Below, in pieces: positions 16,461 through 25,101 of a DNA stretch of 64,000 nt; positions within the stretch are counted from its first letter, which is position 1; each line of letters begins with the position of its first letter. The notes beneath the pieces are model-generated. The model made no database searches, was not told the origin of the DNA, and was given only the letters and a program-made list of their open reading frames with translations. Location: NCBI RefSeq assembly GCF_009930795.1, contig NZ_CP017146.1, positions 2,356,001 to 2,420,000 on the forward strand, written 5' to 3'. Position numbers and translations under genes: made by a program. Source of the DNA: Marisediminicola antarctica (GTDB lineage: Bacteria > Actinomycetota > Actinomycetes > Actinomycetales > Microbacteriaceae).

Positions 16461-16696
16461 TTGCCACTGTCTTCAGTTTGCACTGTCTCAACCAGTGTGG
16501 GAGGTTCGGGAAATCCATGTGGGCCCGTGAACGTTATGCAGTTCTCGCGAGCCCGAAAGCCCCTTCCACGAAATAACCCGTTCGATTCCATCGGGAGCGT
16601 CGGTTTGGCGAGCTCTGCAGCAGCATCTTGCGATCGCCCTGACCCTTCCCTTCTTTCCTAAATCACATATTGCGAGTAGTCAGGGCGCCGCCTCAA

Positions 16697-17230
16697 TCAT
16701 TTGCTGGGCGCGAAACCGAGGGACTTCAGGAGGTACTCCTCTTCCTCCTCGCTGACATCCTCCGAAATGGCAATCACGATTGCATCCCCGGAGTTGTAGT
16801 CCTTAGCGAGCGCCTCGTATTCGGAGGGGGAGATGAACTGCTCGACCTCGGAAAGGATGAGCTTATAGGCGTTGAAGTTGAACTCGCTGTCCGGCTCCAG
16901 AATGTTCAGCGGGCTGTGAACGTCTCCGGCAAGCGATTCGGACTCTGGGCGAAGGTCGACCGAACCGACGAAAATGTTTTCGATGATGCGGCCGATGATG
17001 CCAGCCTCGCGAGCTGCAGCAAGTGCGACGTGAGCGGTGCCGCCCTCGGCTGAGGTGAACGACGGGATCGGCAGCTGGTCATTGTTGAAGTACGCCATTC
17101 GGACGTTGTTGAGCACGCTCATCTCAGCGGGGCTGGATGCGACGTTCGGCTTGTACGGAGGCGTGAGGAGTTCCGCGAACTTATCCGAGAACGCCTGAAA
17201 AGACGGGGCGATGATGAGCTGGTGGATCAT
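16697..17230 (-). CDS. Hypothetical acidic protein
   Basis: A 177-residue protein starting MIHQLIIAPSFQAFSDKFAE and ending in a Glu-rich helix (EDVSEEEEEYLLKSLGFAPSK). No signal peptide, membrane segment or named motif is seen. The ATG at 17230 has GAGGAATT about 13 bases upstream. Base composition is lower in GC than the flanking core genes, suggesting acquisition by transfer. It is the first gene after the second hsdR remnant and lies on the opposite strand from the putative nuclease at 17668; I cannot assign a function. Confidence 0.7.
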   Translation of the reverse strand: MIHQLIIAPSFQAFSDKFAELLTPPYKPNVASSPAEMSVLNNVRMAYFNNDQLPIPSFTSAEGGTAHVALAAAREAGIIGRIIENIFVGSVDLRPESESLAGDVHSPLNILEPDSEFNFNAYKLILSEVEQFISPSEYEALAKDYNSGDAIVIAISEDVSEEEEEYLLKSLGFAPSK

Positions 17231-17667
17231 GTCTGAATTCCAATTCCTCGGGAAAGGCCGGGCGCGACTGCATAGAGCGTTGGCCGCGCGCGCGAACATC
17301 CGACTGATCCTCCACGCGTCGAGCGGCCCGTCGTCTTGTTCACCCGACCAGGTGAGTGTTAATAGTGGTCGTTGTTAATCCGCACCACTTTTTGCTCGCT
17401 TTTGGGGCGGAACTTTACCGGAGTATAACTCGCTGGTGAGTTTGGATCTGTTGACCTGCCACGCGCCAAAGAGGATCGCGGGCGTAGGAAGGAGCGATCT
17501 CCGAGTTAGCTCGCATGCGCGATCCCCGCTTCAATTCGCTCAACGGCTCTTCGATGAGCTGCTCGAGGAACGACGGGTTTATTGAGGACTGACGCTTACT
17601 CGCGGCAACGCTCTCAATAATTGAGAATTCAACATGAAGGGCGTGCTCTTTCCTATACGGTTCAGTC
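17231..17667. other. Intergenic region between divergent accessory genes
   Basis: About 440 bp, AT-richer than its surroundings. It should hold the promoters of both flanking genes. A minus-strand open stretch at 17415-17640 reads like protein (FLEQLIEEPLSELKRGSR) but has no good start, so it is not called as a gene. Confidence 0.4.
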
Positions 17668-18450
17668 ATGCCAAACTTTCCGCTCGAAGCTGGTCTTACC
17701 GCGTCTCTATGGGATCTCTTTTCTTCCGAAGGACCGCGCAAAATCGCGATGGAAGCTTTGCTTGAGCAACTGCCCAAAGATGACCCTGCCGTGGAATTGC
17801 TGGCGAAGAAGGCTGCGACCTTGTCCACCCGGGCTTACTTGCCTGGGCCAACGCCCAGCCCCGACTTGGTGCTCATCGGCTTAGACGACGAAGAAGGCAA
17901 CGCGGATATCCTCGCCGTGATCGAGGTGAAGGTTTGGGCGAATATGCACTTCGCGCAGAAGGCTTCAGCGAACAAGCTCGTTTTGCTGACGGATCCCGGC
18001 GCTACCGCAGTGCACAATGCCGTGCTCACCGACGGTAGCGATGAAATCGGGCAAGTTGACCTCTACCGGAGTCGAAAGTGGTGGGGCGAGGGATTAGTCG
18101 AGGTCGAGGGCGGCGTCCCACGACCTGATGACAAGATCCGTTTGACCAATCCAGACGAAGTGCTTTGGCTACTGTTTGATGTCAGAGGACGCCCCGCCGA
18201 AAAATTGTTCGAAAAGGCGCACAGCTCGACGATGTGGAGAACCATTGACCTGCGCCGCTTCGGTGGCCGGCTTCGCGAGCTTCGTTCCACGGACCCCGCT
18301 TTGATTGAATGCCACCGCGACACCATCGCCGTGGTGCTATGGCACATAAACCAGCGGCCAGGCCGCACCACTCCCTATGCTGAAGGCAATTCGATTTCAA
18401 AAACCGAGCGTCCACCATTGTCGGATTTCGAAGTTCAAATGGACGAATAG
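17668..18450 (+). CDS. Possible PD-(D/E)XK nuclease-fold protein
   Basis: A 260-residue protein. Around residues 65-92 the pattern PSPDLVLIGLDD followed by ILAVIEVKVWA fits the PD-(D/E)xK nuclease core: an Asp at the end of one strand and Glu-x-Lys in the next (IEVKV). No other domain is recognisable. The ATG at 17668 directly precedes the conserved part. The gene lies alone at the left end of a defence-rich region, so an anti-phage or DNA-repair nuclease is plausible, but this fold is shared by many functions. GC content is below that of core genes. Confidence 0.6.
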   Translation: MPNFPLEAGLTASLWDLFSSEGPRKIAMEALLEQLPKDDPAVELLAKKAATLSTRAYLPGPTPSPDLVLIGLDDEEGNADILAVIEVKVWANMHFAQKASANKLVLLTDPGATAVHNAVLTDGSDEIGQVDLYRSRKWWGEGLVEVEGGVPRPDDKIRLTNPDEVLWLLFDVRGRPAEKLFEKAHSSTMWRTIDLRRFGGRLRELRSTDPALIECHRDTIAVVLWHINQRPGRTTPYAEGNSISKTERPPLSDFEVQMDE

Positions 18451-18963
18451 CTATCCGTTTCTCTGATGCACCCCAAAGCACGGGCCGATAATCGTTCTCT
18501 TCGATATTGCCGTAAGTCGAGCATCGATAGCAGTACTCCGAGCTTCGGTTCTTCGCAACCATTCTCGGTTTCGGTGAATCGCCGTTGCCGTCGAGTGTCG
18601 AGTACTGCAACGCCGATCGAAATCTCATTATCGACCAAACAGGAGTTTTTGTCGGTGTTCGCTCGATGGGGGTGCTAGATTTCGAATAGCACCGCGACAA
18701 GGTCTTGTAATTACGGATTTGCATGGCACGAAACGGCGCTCCTGGCTTCAAGCGTCCTCATGGCCCCATCCATCTGAGGAGGCCACTTTCTATTCGAGCC
18801 TTTTCGGCTCGACCGTGGTTAGCCGTTATCTGATGGGTCGTGACCGGGTATCCACTCCGGTCCCCGGACTTGTGCACGCAGGTAGACATATCGACAGTTG
18901 AGCGCGTCCATCGTTTCGGGCAATAGTCCGAGCAAGAGGCGCCAGATGCAACGGAGTGACCGA
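18451..18963. other. Intergenic region, no supported gene
   Basis: About 510 bp without a convincing gene on either strand. A small hairpin CGAGCC-TTTTC-GGCTCG lies at 18795-18811. The region just before 18964 presumably carries the promoter for the four-gene cluster downstream. Confidence 0.4.
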
Positions 18964-20982
18964 GTGACCGAAAGTAGGGCGAGAGCCCGCAAGAACCCAG
19001 TGCGCCGGGTGCTGGGCGCCGTTCTGGCACTCATGACGGTCGTCGTGCTGACGGCCTGTGGTGCGCGCATCGACACCACCATGAACGTCAGCGAGAACGG
19101 AAGCGGTTCGCGTGTCATAGTCGCGACCATCAGCGGGGAAGACCTGGGCATTGTCAGCAACGGATCGCCCGCGATCGACGCCTCAATTCAGAAGAACTTA
19201 CCCGGCGAACTGATGTACTCCGGAATCTCATCGACCGCCGACGGTGGCGCAACCGTTACCCTCACGCTCGAATTCGCGAGCTCCGCTGACTATGAGAAGA
19301 AGGCGCGGGCGTTACTCAGCAGGGGTGGCAACGATGAAGCGGACCTTGACTTCGCGGTCACCGACTCTCTTCTGCTCAATGGCATCCGGATAGAGGAGAG
19401 TTTCACCAGCTACGACCTGCTGAAGTGGCTATTCGACGGGCTCATCGCCGATGGGGTGGTCGCCGAGAGCGACGCGGGCAACATGTACGAGATGGGCTCG
19501 TCCGTGCTGAATTACGGCGGCGAATCCATCAGCCAGTCAGGCTCGTTCGATCACACGGCAGTTGTAGACAACGGCTTTGCGGGCATTTCTATGGCCACTG
19601 ACCTCGCCGACCCCGACAGGATCACGCGAACGATCACGTACTCCGTGACCACCACGAAATACGCCTCGAACAAAGCCCTCTACGACGAGTTTTTTGCAGA
19701 GTCGACTCCGCCTGGCGCGGACCTCAGCGCAGTAGACAATGGCGTTTGGAAGATGACGTTCAGCGGCGACGCACAAGCAGTCACAAAATTCACCGACACC
19801 GCGACCAGAGGGACCTCCAGCGAGTTGTCGGTGAAGACCGCATTGGCGCCGAACGATCCCGCGACGTTAATCACAACCGTGATCGACGTGGCGAGCTGCG
19901 AGAGCATTTGCGCGAGCGGTACCGCTATCCAGGACACCCTCACGGGTGGCGCCGGCTATACCCCAGAATCCATCGAGGTCGACACGTCCGCGGGCGACCC
20001 GGTAGTGTTCGAAAACGCCCCGGCCATCACCTCCATCGACGCCCTTTTCGAGTTCGGGATGTTCGGCGGCGTCACCAGTACGGTGAATTTTGTCGTGCCA
20101 AACGAAGCCGTGGCGCTCGTAGGCGACGGCTTCACGACCCTGTTTGAACCGGCAAACGGCGTCGGTACCTTGACTTTGGACAAGGGCGAGAACGACACCG
20201 TATACACGGCGGTGGTCAAGGGTGATGGTGCAGAGACCTTCGCCGCCGCCTACGCGCAATGGGCGCCAGAGTCCCGGGTATCTGCTGTCGAGCAGGACGG
20301 GACCACCCTCTTCGGGCGAGAGATGAGCTATTTCATTGACACGGGGTTGACCTCGATACTCCATGGGCACGCCGTCACCGACGAGACCATCACCACTGTC
20401 GCGTTGCCCTGGGGGCAGTCCGTGTCGTCTTCGTCGGGCGAACTAACGACGAAAAGCGGAATCACCGGAACGTCTGTGATCGCCACGGGTGCAAGTGCCC
20501 AGACCGCGTTCCAGGCGGGCGGGCCCACCTTCGCGGGTCTGCTCACGATCGGCTTTCTTTTCGTCGTTCTCCTCGGGTTGGCATTCCTTCTGGCAAGAAG
20601 CCGCCGCAACGTTTTCACGACGTTGAAGGGCGCGGGTGTGCGTTTCAAGGCAACCATGGACGCGCCGGATCTCGGCTCGCTTCCGGGTTCACGAGTGCAG
20701 TCGGCCAGTTCGGGAAATGCGGCTGGGTCAGTGCTAGGTCTAGGTGTCGGTGCCCCTTACGTGGGCTCGCAACGGTCGATGGTCGAGTGGCCGCAGCATC
20801 CGGTCAGCCCGAAGCCTTCGGCTTCGTTGTTTGTTCTAGTCCCGGCCGACCAGCACAAGACCACACATGGAACTTCATTGTTCACGCTGCCCTTCGACAA
20901 AGTCGCCGACCAGATCCGCGGAAACCTATTCGCTCACTATGACGCTGTCGGCGATAGCCGACCGCGCAAGCGCACCAACTGA
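18964..20982 (+). CDS. LppM-like lipoprotein with a C-terminal membrane anchor
   Basis: A 672-residue surface protein and the first gene of a four-gene cluster. The N-terminus (basic residues, hydrophobic core, LTAC lipobox) marks an exported lipoprotein; the start of the mature part, GARIDTTMNVSENGSGSRVI, resembles the LppM/DUF3153 type. A membrane helix at about residues 523-544 (GLLTIGFLFVVLLGLAFLLA) is followed by RSRR and a 125-residue cytoplasmic tail. The GTG at 18964 is preferred to TTG 18898 or ATG 18946 because GGAG lies about 9 bases upstream. The double anchoring leaves a large extracellular domain and a cytoplasmic tail that could contact the other three products. Confidence 0.75.
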   Translation: MTESRARARKNPVRRVLGAVLALMTVVVLTACGARIDTTMNVSENGSGSRVIVATISGEDLGIVSNGSPAIDASIQKNLPGELMYSGISSTADGGATVTLTLEFASSADYEKKARALLSRGGNDEADLDFAVTDSLLLNGIRIEESFTSYDLLKWLFDGLIADGVVAESDAGNMYEMGSSVLNYGGESISQSGSFDHTAVVDNGFAGISMATDLADPDRITRTITYSVTTTKYASNKALYDEFFAESTPPGADLSAVDNGVWKMTFSGDAQAVTKFTDTATRGTSSELSVKTALAPNDPATLITTVIDVASCESICASGTAIQDTLTGGAGYTPESIEVDTSAGDPVVFENAPAITSIDALFEFGMFGGVTSTVNFVVPNEAVALVGDGFTTLFEPANGVGTLTLDKGENDTVYTAVVKGDGAETFAAAYAQWAPESRVSAVEQDGTTLFGREMSYFIDTGLTSILHGHAVTDETITTVALPWGQSVSSSSGELTTKSGITGTSVIATGASAQTAFQAGGPTFAGLLTIGFLFVVLLGLAFLLARSRRNVFTTLKGAGVRFKATMDAPDLGSLPGSRVQSASSGNAAGSVLGLGVGAPYVGSQRSMVEWPQHPVSPKPSASLFVLVPADQHKTTHGTSLFTLPFDKVADQIRGNLFAHYDAVGDSRPRKRTN

Positions 20983-20997
20983 CGCAAGGACAAACTC

Positions 20998-21780
20998 ATG
21001 TTTCAATCTGAATCGACCACAACAACGACAGGCGGTTTCGCGGCGGCTGACGGCTCCGCTACACCGGTCGTCCCGGAGTCCAGCTACCCGTTCCGCCTCC
21101 TGTCGGACGAAACCGTGCTCGGTATGTACCCCATCACCCGCAAGCGCCGCCCGTTGGGCAAGCTAGCGAGCTTTCTGTTCGTCACGGACTCACGAGTCAT
21201 CTACTCTGCCGAGGCCAAGTCCCTCGCCTCCTCTTCTATCCACACGAAGGAGTATCAGGTGCCGCACATTCACGGCGTCGAGGTCGGGCGGCACAGCGGG
21301 CTTGATGCGCTCGGGGTAGCCGCAGCAGTCGGGGTCATCTTCAACTTTGTCGGGATGATCATCCTCGCATCCCTAGTCGGGTTGGCTGGCGGCGACATGG
21401 GCTTCTCTGGCGGCTCGGGTTTCGAAGGCGTTGGTTTCCTGTTTGGTTTTCTCGCTTTCGCATCCCTGATCGTCGGCGCTGTGGTCGTATTCATCTTGCG
21501 GCGGTCGACCGCCACCCTGAAGATCGTGGGCCCAAACGCTCCGCAAACGCTGACTGCCGAGGGCGACCTGCCCAAGCTGCTCGTGACGATCCTGCTCTTC
21601 GTGATTTTCGGCTTCTTCATGGGGGTCATTGTGATCATCTGGGCGATCGCTCGCGAACTCGGTGTGTTCAAGGCCGACGACGCACAGCTCTTCGCCGACC
21701 CCGCGAACATGGACCGCATCGCATTCGACGCGGGTGCGCTGATCCTTGACGTTCAGGCACGAGGCAAGCTCGCAGGATAG
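20998..21780 (+). CDS. Three-helix membrane protein with a PH-like N-terminal segment
   Basis: A 260-residue protein, 15 bp downstream of the lipoprotein gene. Residues 33-98 (LLSDETVLGMYPITRKRRPL, then a strand-rich stretch with FVTDSRVIYSAEAKS) resemble the beta-rich bacterial PH-like domains that precede membrane helices. Three hydrophobic helices follow at about 104-130, 145-167 and 194-217. The C-terminal tail is soluble. Close spacing and common strand place it in one operon with its neighbours; function is unknown. Confidence 0.72.
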   Translation: MFQSESTTTTTGGFAAADGSATPVVPESSYPFRLLSDETVLGMYPITRKRRPLGKLASFLFVTDSRVIYSAEAKSLASSSIHTKEYQVPHIHGVEVGRHSGLDALGVAAAVGVIFNFVGMIILASLVGLAGGDMGFSGGSGFEGVGFLFGFLAFASLIVGAVVVFILRRSTATLKIVGPNAPQTLTAEGDLPKLLVTILLFVIFGFFMGVIVIIWAIARELGVFKADDAQLFADPANMDRIAFDAGALILDVQARGKLAG

Positions 21781-21832
21781 GTCCGAAAGCAATGAGTAGG
21801 CATCGCGATACCCGCGTCTTCGAGGCCGGGCT

Positions 21833-23335
21833 ATGAAGGCGGGCAGCATGACGGCATTGAAAGACCTCGGAGGTGCACTCCAGGAAGCGGGCAAGGCTCT
21901 CAGAGAGTTGGAAGACGCGTTTGTGGAGCTGCAGCAGGCCGACCCGGCGATCGAGACTGGGATCAGTGGCGGAAGTGCTGTCATCCCGACTGGCGTGTCC
22001 GATATCTCGGAGTTGACACCCCTTAACACCGCTGCGGGCGTTCTCCGAGTAGCCGCCGACGCGCTCAACACGCTAGCTGATGCACTAGAAGCTTTGCAGA
22101 GGGTGGGCGTGGCCCTCAAGAGCATCGCGGACATGGCAGGAGTTAGTGAGACAGGAGTAAGCGAGACAGGAGGTGCGCCCGCTGTACAGCAGGCGCCCCC
22201 AACCGTCGTGATCTTGGAACAGCCGGGTCAATCCGTCGAAACCCAGTACGCGAACCCCGAAGCAGCGGGAGGGGACCTATCCGAACCGGCAACACGGGAT
22301 GAACAGCCAACTGGCCCTACCTCAGCTCAACTAGTTGCGAACACTTCGGAAGCAGACCATGGTGTTGTTTTGCGCGAGGTGTCCACGACCGCCGAGAATG
22401 TGGGGCAGAGCACAGAAAGCAGATCCTCCACCGAGGGGAGTTCGGAGCGCCACGATTCCCATCCCGAATTGCTCGATGGAACAGCGGTAGGTGCAAGGTC
22501 ATATGGTCTCAGTGACCGCTCCAGCCTCGAGACATGGACAGACCCAGCGTCTGTACCTGGCACCGGGACATCGGATCAGACAGCGCCACTCACCGACACA
22601 TCAAGCGTCCGAAGGTCCCATGCAGAGACCGATGCCGGCGCCGAGCCGGTGGTTGAAATGTCTCTTTCGATAGAAGTTGAACTGAATCTCCACCCTAACT
22701 CCGAGTCATCACCAGAGGCAGAAGCGAACACTGCGCTCGTATCAAACGGGGAGTACGCCGGAAAACCCGGTCCGGAGGTCAAACCCGGGGCTCAACCATG
22801 GCAAGGTTTCGCGATTGAGACTGGCCCCGGAGACGGAACTGAGCCACCCGGCGAAGCCGGCATCGCGCCCGAGGCCGGAGCAGCGCGTGAGCTAGAGGCC
22901 GAGCCTGAACCAAAGCCTGAGTCCGAACCTGAGGCCGAGCCAGAGCCCGAGTCCGAACCTGAGGCCGAGCCCGAACCTGAGGCCGAGTCCGAACCTGAGG
23001 CCGAGCCAGAGCCCGAGTCCGAACCTGAGGCCGAGCCCGAACCTGAGTCCGAACCTGAGGCCGAGCCAGAGCCCGAGCCCGAACCTGAGGCCGAGCCAGA
23101 GCCCGAGTCCGAACCTGAGGCCGAGCCAGAGCCCGAGTCCGAACCTGAGGCCGAGCCAGAGCCCGAGTCCGAACCTGAGCCCGGGTCGGAACTTACCGCA
23201 GGATCGGAACTTGAGGCAGAGCCAGAGGTTGAGGCTGAGCCTGAGGTTGAGGCTGAGCCTGAGGCGGTGCCGGAGGAAGAGGCAGAGGCTGAGCCAGAGC
23301 CCGACGTTGACAATGACCCAGAACCGGATTGGTAG
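21833..23335 (+). CDS. Glu/Pro-rich repeat protein with an N-terminal helical region
   Basis: A 500-residue very acidic protein. The N-terminus ([20 protein letters not shown], then [20 protein letters not shown]) is amphipathic and probably coiled-coil. The middle is low-complexity. Residues about 350-490 are tandem [10 protein letters not shown]-type decapeptides that would form a long, stiff, negatively charged rod. No signal peptide or membrane helix is seen. Start ATG 21833 or the second ATG 21848; neither has a strong Shine-Dalgarno. It ends 3 bp before the ATPase gene, so the two are coupled. The highly charged tail could be a spacer, a DNA mimic or a wall-spanning element; all are inference. 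Confidence 0.72.
   Translation: MKAGSMTALKDLGGALQEAGKALRELEDAFVELQQADPAIETGISGGSAVIPTGVSDISELTPLNTAAGVLRVAADALNTLADALEALQRVGVALKSIADMAGVSETGVSETGGAPAVQQAPPTVVILEQPGQSVETQYANPEAAGGDLSEPATRDEQPTGPTSAQLVANTSEADHGVVLREVSTTAENVGQSTESRSSTEGSSERHDSHPELLDGTAVGARSYGLSDRSSLETWTDPASVPGTGTSDQTAPLTDTSSVRRSHAETDAGAEPVVEMSLSIEVELNLHPNSESSPEAEANTALVSNGEYAGKPGPEVKPGAQPWQGFAIETGPGDGTEPPGEAGIAPEAGAARELEAEPEPKPESEPEAEPEPESEPEAEPEPEAESEPEAEPEPESEPEAEPEPESEPEAEPEPEPEPEAEPEPESEPEAEPEPESEPEAEPEPESEPEPGSELTAGSELEAEPEVEAEPEVEAEPEAVPEEEAEAEPEPDVDNDPEPDW
22919..23190. repeat. 30-bp tandem repeat encoding [10 protein letters not shown] units
   Basis: About nine imperfect tandem units with the core GAGTCCGAACCTGAGGCC plus GAGCCAGAGCCC, some truncated to 18 or 12 bp. 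Every unit is a multiple of three, so unit gain or loss keeps the frame open and changes rod length. Confidence 0.85.
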
Positions 23336-23338
23336 ACA

Positions 23339-24637
23339 GTGGCATATTCAGAAGAAGTAGTCAGCGGGCATGAGCTCAGGGACGCGGTCGGATACATGGG
23401 TCTGGGCTCGGCAGAGTTCGGAGTGCATGGAGTGGGCGGCACCGGCATCGCGCTGAGTGATCCGATGATGGGCCGTCACGTCCTCTTTCTCGGTGGAATC
23501 GGTACTGGCAAGACCGTCGGGATGTCTGCACTGATCGCCTCCATCCGCCAAGCTCTCACCCCGGAAGACATCGTGGTCTTTTTTGACACCAAGGGCGATT
23601 ATTACGAGTCCTTTTTCCGACCAGGGGATGCGGTGATCGCGGCGACCACGGCCGAGGAATTCCAAGGCCAGGTGTCGTGGAACCTGTTTGAGGAGTTCCG
23701 CGAGGTGGCGCATGGTCGTGCTGTCGAAGATGAGATCCTCGAAGTTTGTAACGGCCTGTTCTCCTCCCTTATCGACAACGCCGGCGACAACGCCTACTTC
23801 GCCAATGCGGCGAGGGACGTGTTCGTGGCCCTGGTCACGGCTATGTACCGTCAATCAGCTGCACGGTCCAATCAGGATGTTCGGATGATTGTGGGAGGGA
23901 TGACTCACGCCGAGATGCACGAGCTGCTCGATCATCCGGACAACGGCGATCTCCGTGGGGCAAAGAACTACATCGCCAAAGAGGGCGGTAATTCGACCAT
24001 GGCCACAATGGCGTTTATGCAGCAGGTGATCCAGGAGTCCTTCCGCTCGTCGTTCGGCCAGCCGGGGGACTTCTCGATTCGCCGTTTCGTTCGCGAAAAG
24101 GGTGCGAAGGCGCTGTTCCTCGAGTACGATATCGCCGCCGGAACGATGTTGGCGCCGGTGTACAAGACGATGATCGACGTCGCTATGAAGGAGTCGATGG
24201 CGCGCTCGCGGACCGCTGGCCGGGTGTTTTTCGTGCTCGACGAATTCGCCCTTCTGCCCGAGCTGACCCATCTGTCCAACGGTTTGAACTTCGGGCGTTC
24301 GCTCGGCCTCAGATTTGTCGTCGGAACCCAGAACATCAAGCAGGTACAGGCGATGTACGGAGACCAAATGGCCGCATCCGTGCTGTCATCCTTCGGCACA
24401 GTGTTCGCATTTCGCTTGTACGACGGAAGTTCGCGGGAGTTCGTACGAGACCGATTCGGTAAGAACAAGAAGATCACGCGGTTTGAATCCAGCGTGCGAA
24501 CCAAGGGTATGAACGAGAGCACGTCCCCGGGCTACGTCGTCGAAGACTGGGACCTGTCCAGCCTGCCGGTGGGCACCTGCATCGCGGCCATCCCAGACCA
24601 CGCGCCGGTCAACTTTACGTTTCGATACGAACCGTAG
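23339..24637 (+). CDS. VirD4/TraG-type DNA-pumping ATPase, soluble form
   Basis: A 432-residue P-loop ATPase related to conjugative coupling proteins and HerA/FtsK pumps. Walker A is GGIGTGKT at residues 52-59 and Walker B is VFFVLDEFALLPEL from residue 296; the motif VGTQNIKQVQAMYG fits the family's glutamine-bearing sensor region. It lacks the N-terminal membrane helices of real VirD4/TraD proteins. No relaxase, VirB or TraI gene is nearby, so ordinary conjugation is unlikely. The GTG at 23339 follows the repeat-protein stop by 3 bp. Together with a lipoprotein, a membrane protein and an acidic rod protein it could form a membrane-associated machine for moving DNA or protein. Confidence 0.78.
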   Translation: MAYSEEVVSGHELRDAVGYMGLGSAEFGVHGVGGTGIALSDPMMGRHVLFLGGIGTGKTVGMSALIASIRQALTPEDIVVFFDTKGDYYESFFRPGDAVIAATTAEEFQGQVSWNLFEEFREVAHGRAVEDEILEVCNGLFSSLIDNAGDNAYFANAARDVFVALVTAMYRQSAARSNQDVRMIVGGMTHAEMHELLDHPDNGDLRGAKNYIAKEGGNSTMATMAFMQQVIQESFRSSFGQPGDFSIRRFVREKGAKALFLEYDIAAGTMLAPVYKTMIDVAMKESMARSRTAGRVFFVLDEFALLPELTHLSNGLNFGRSLGLRFVVGTQNIKQVQAMYGDQMAASVLSSFGTVFAFRLYDGSSREFVRDRFGKNKKITRFESSVRTKGMNESTSPGYVVEDWDLSSLPVGTCIAAIPDHAPVNFTFRYEP

Positions 24638-25101
24638 AGCCTTTCGCTATCCACTGCATCAATTCGTGACGCCAGGGTCGCATGCTGCCGAGGTCCCGCG
24701 CTGTTTTGACGATGGTGTCAAATCAAGGAGGTTTGACGTCTTCCCGGCTGCTGACTTCGCCGGAGGGTGGTTCCCACACAGCGCCGCCGGGCACCACAGC
24801 TCCGATCGGACATAAGTGCTGTTATCGGACGTTCACCTCGGGCGTAGGGGCGCAGATGTGAATGACTCGAATCTGCAATCGCGAGGCCAGTGCTACACAG
24901 CCCAGTCTTGTGACCCATCACTTGCGGGAATCATCAATACGAGACACTCTCCACAGAAGACTCATGGTGTCGCGTTGCCTGGAGCGGCGCAGAAGCCGAC
25001 GGTCGCGATGCGCAACTTCCCCAGCATCACAGCCGGAGATACTGCTTAGAACGGACTGAAAGATTGAGCTCTAGTGTGAGACTCGGACGGAGAGCGCAGA
25101 C
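24638..25101. other. Intergenic region, no supported gene
   Basis: About 460 bp. Short open stretches occur on both strands but none has a credible start with coding character. GGAGAG just before 25102 is the ribosome site of the next gene. Confidence 0.45.

Noticed and set aside
17415-17828. 137-codon minus-strand open frame overlapping the putative nuclease start
   Set aside because: Its start lies inside the plus-strand gene and no good internal start exists; only its last third reads like protein.
22919-23190. Possible CRISPR array
   Set aside because: The repeats are contiguous coding units without spacers, and no cas gene is present in the window.
22792-23448. Ser/Gly-rich minus-strand open frame opposite the Glu/Pro repeats
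   Set aside because: The [12 protein letters not shown] pattern is just the complement of the 30-bp tandem repeat.
23339-24637. Conjugative element (ICE) coupling protein
   Set aside because: No relaxase, VirB4-like ATPase or origin of transfer could be recognised anywhere in the window, and the protein lacks the N-terminal membrane helices.
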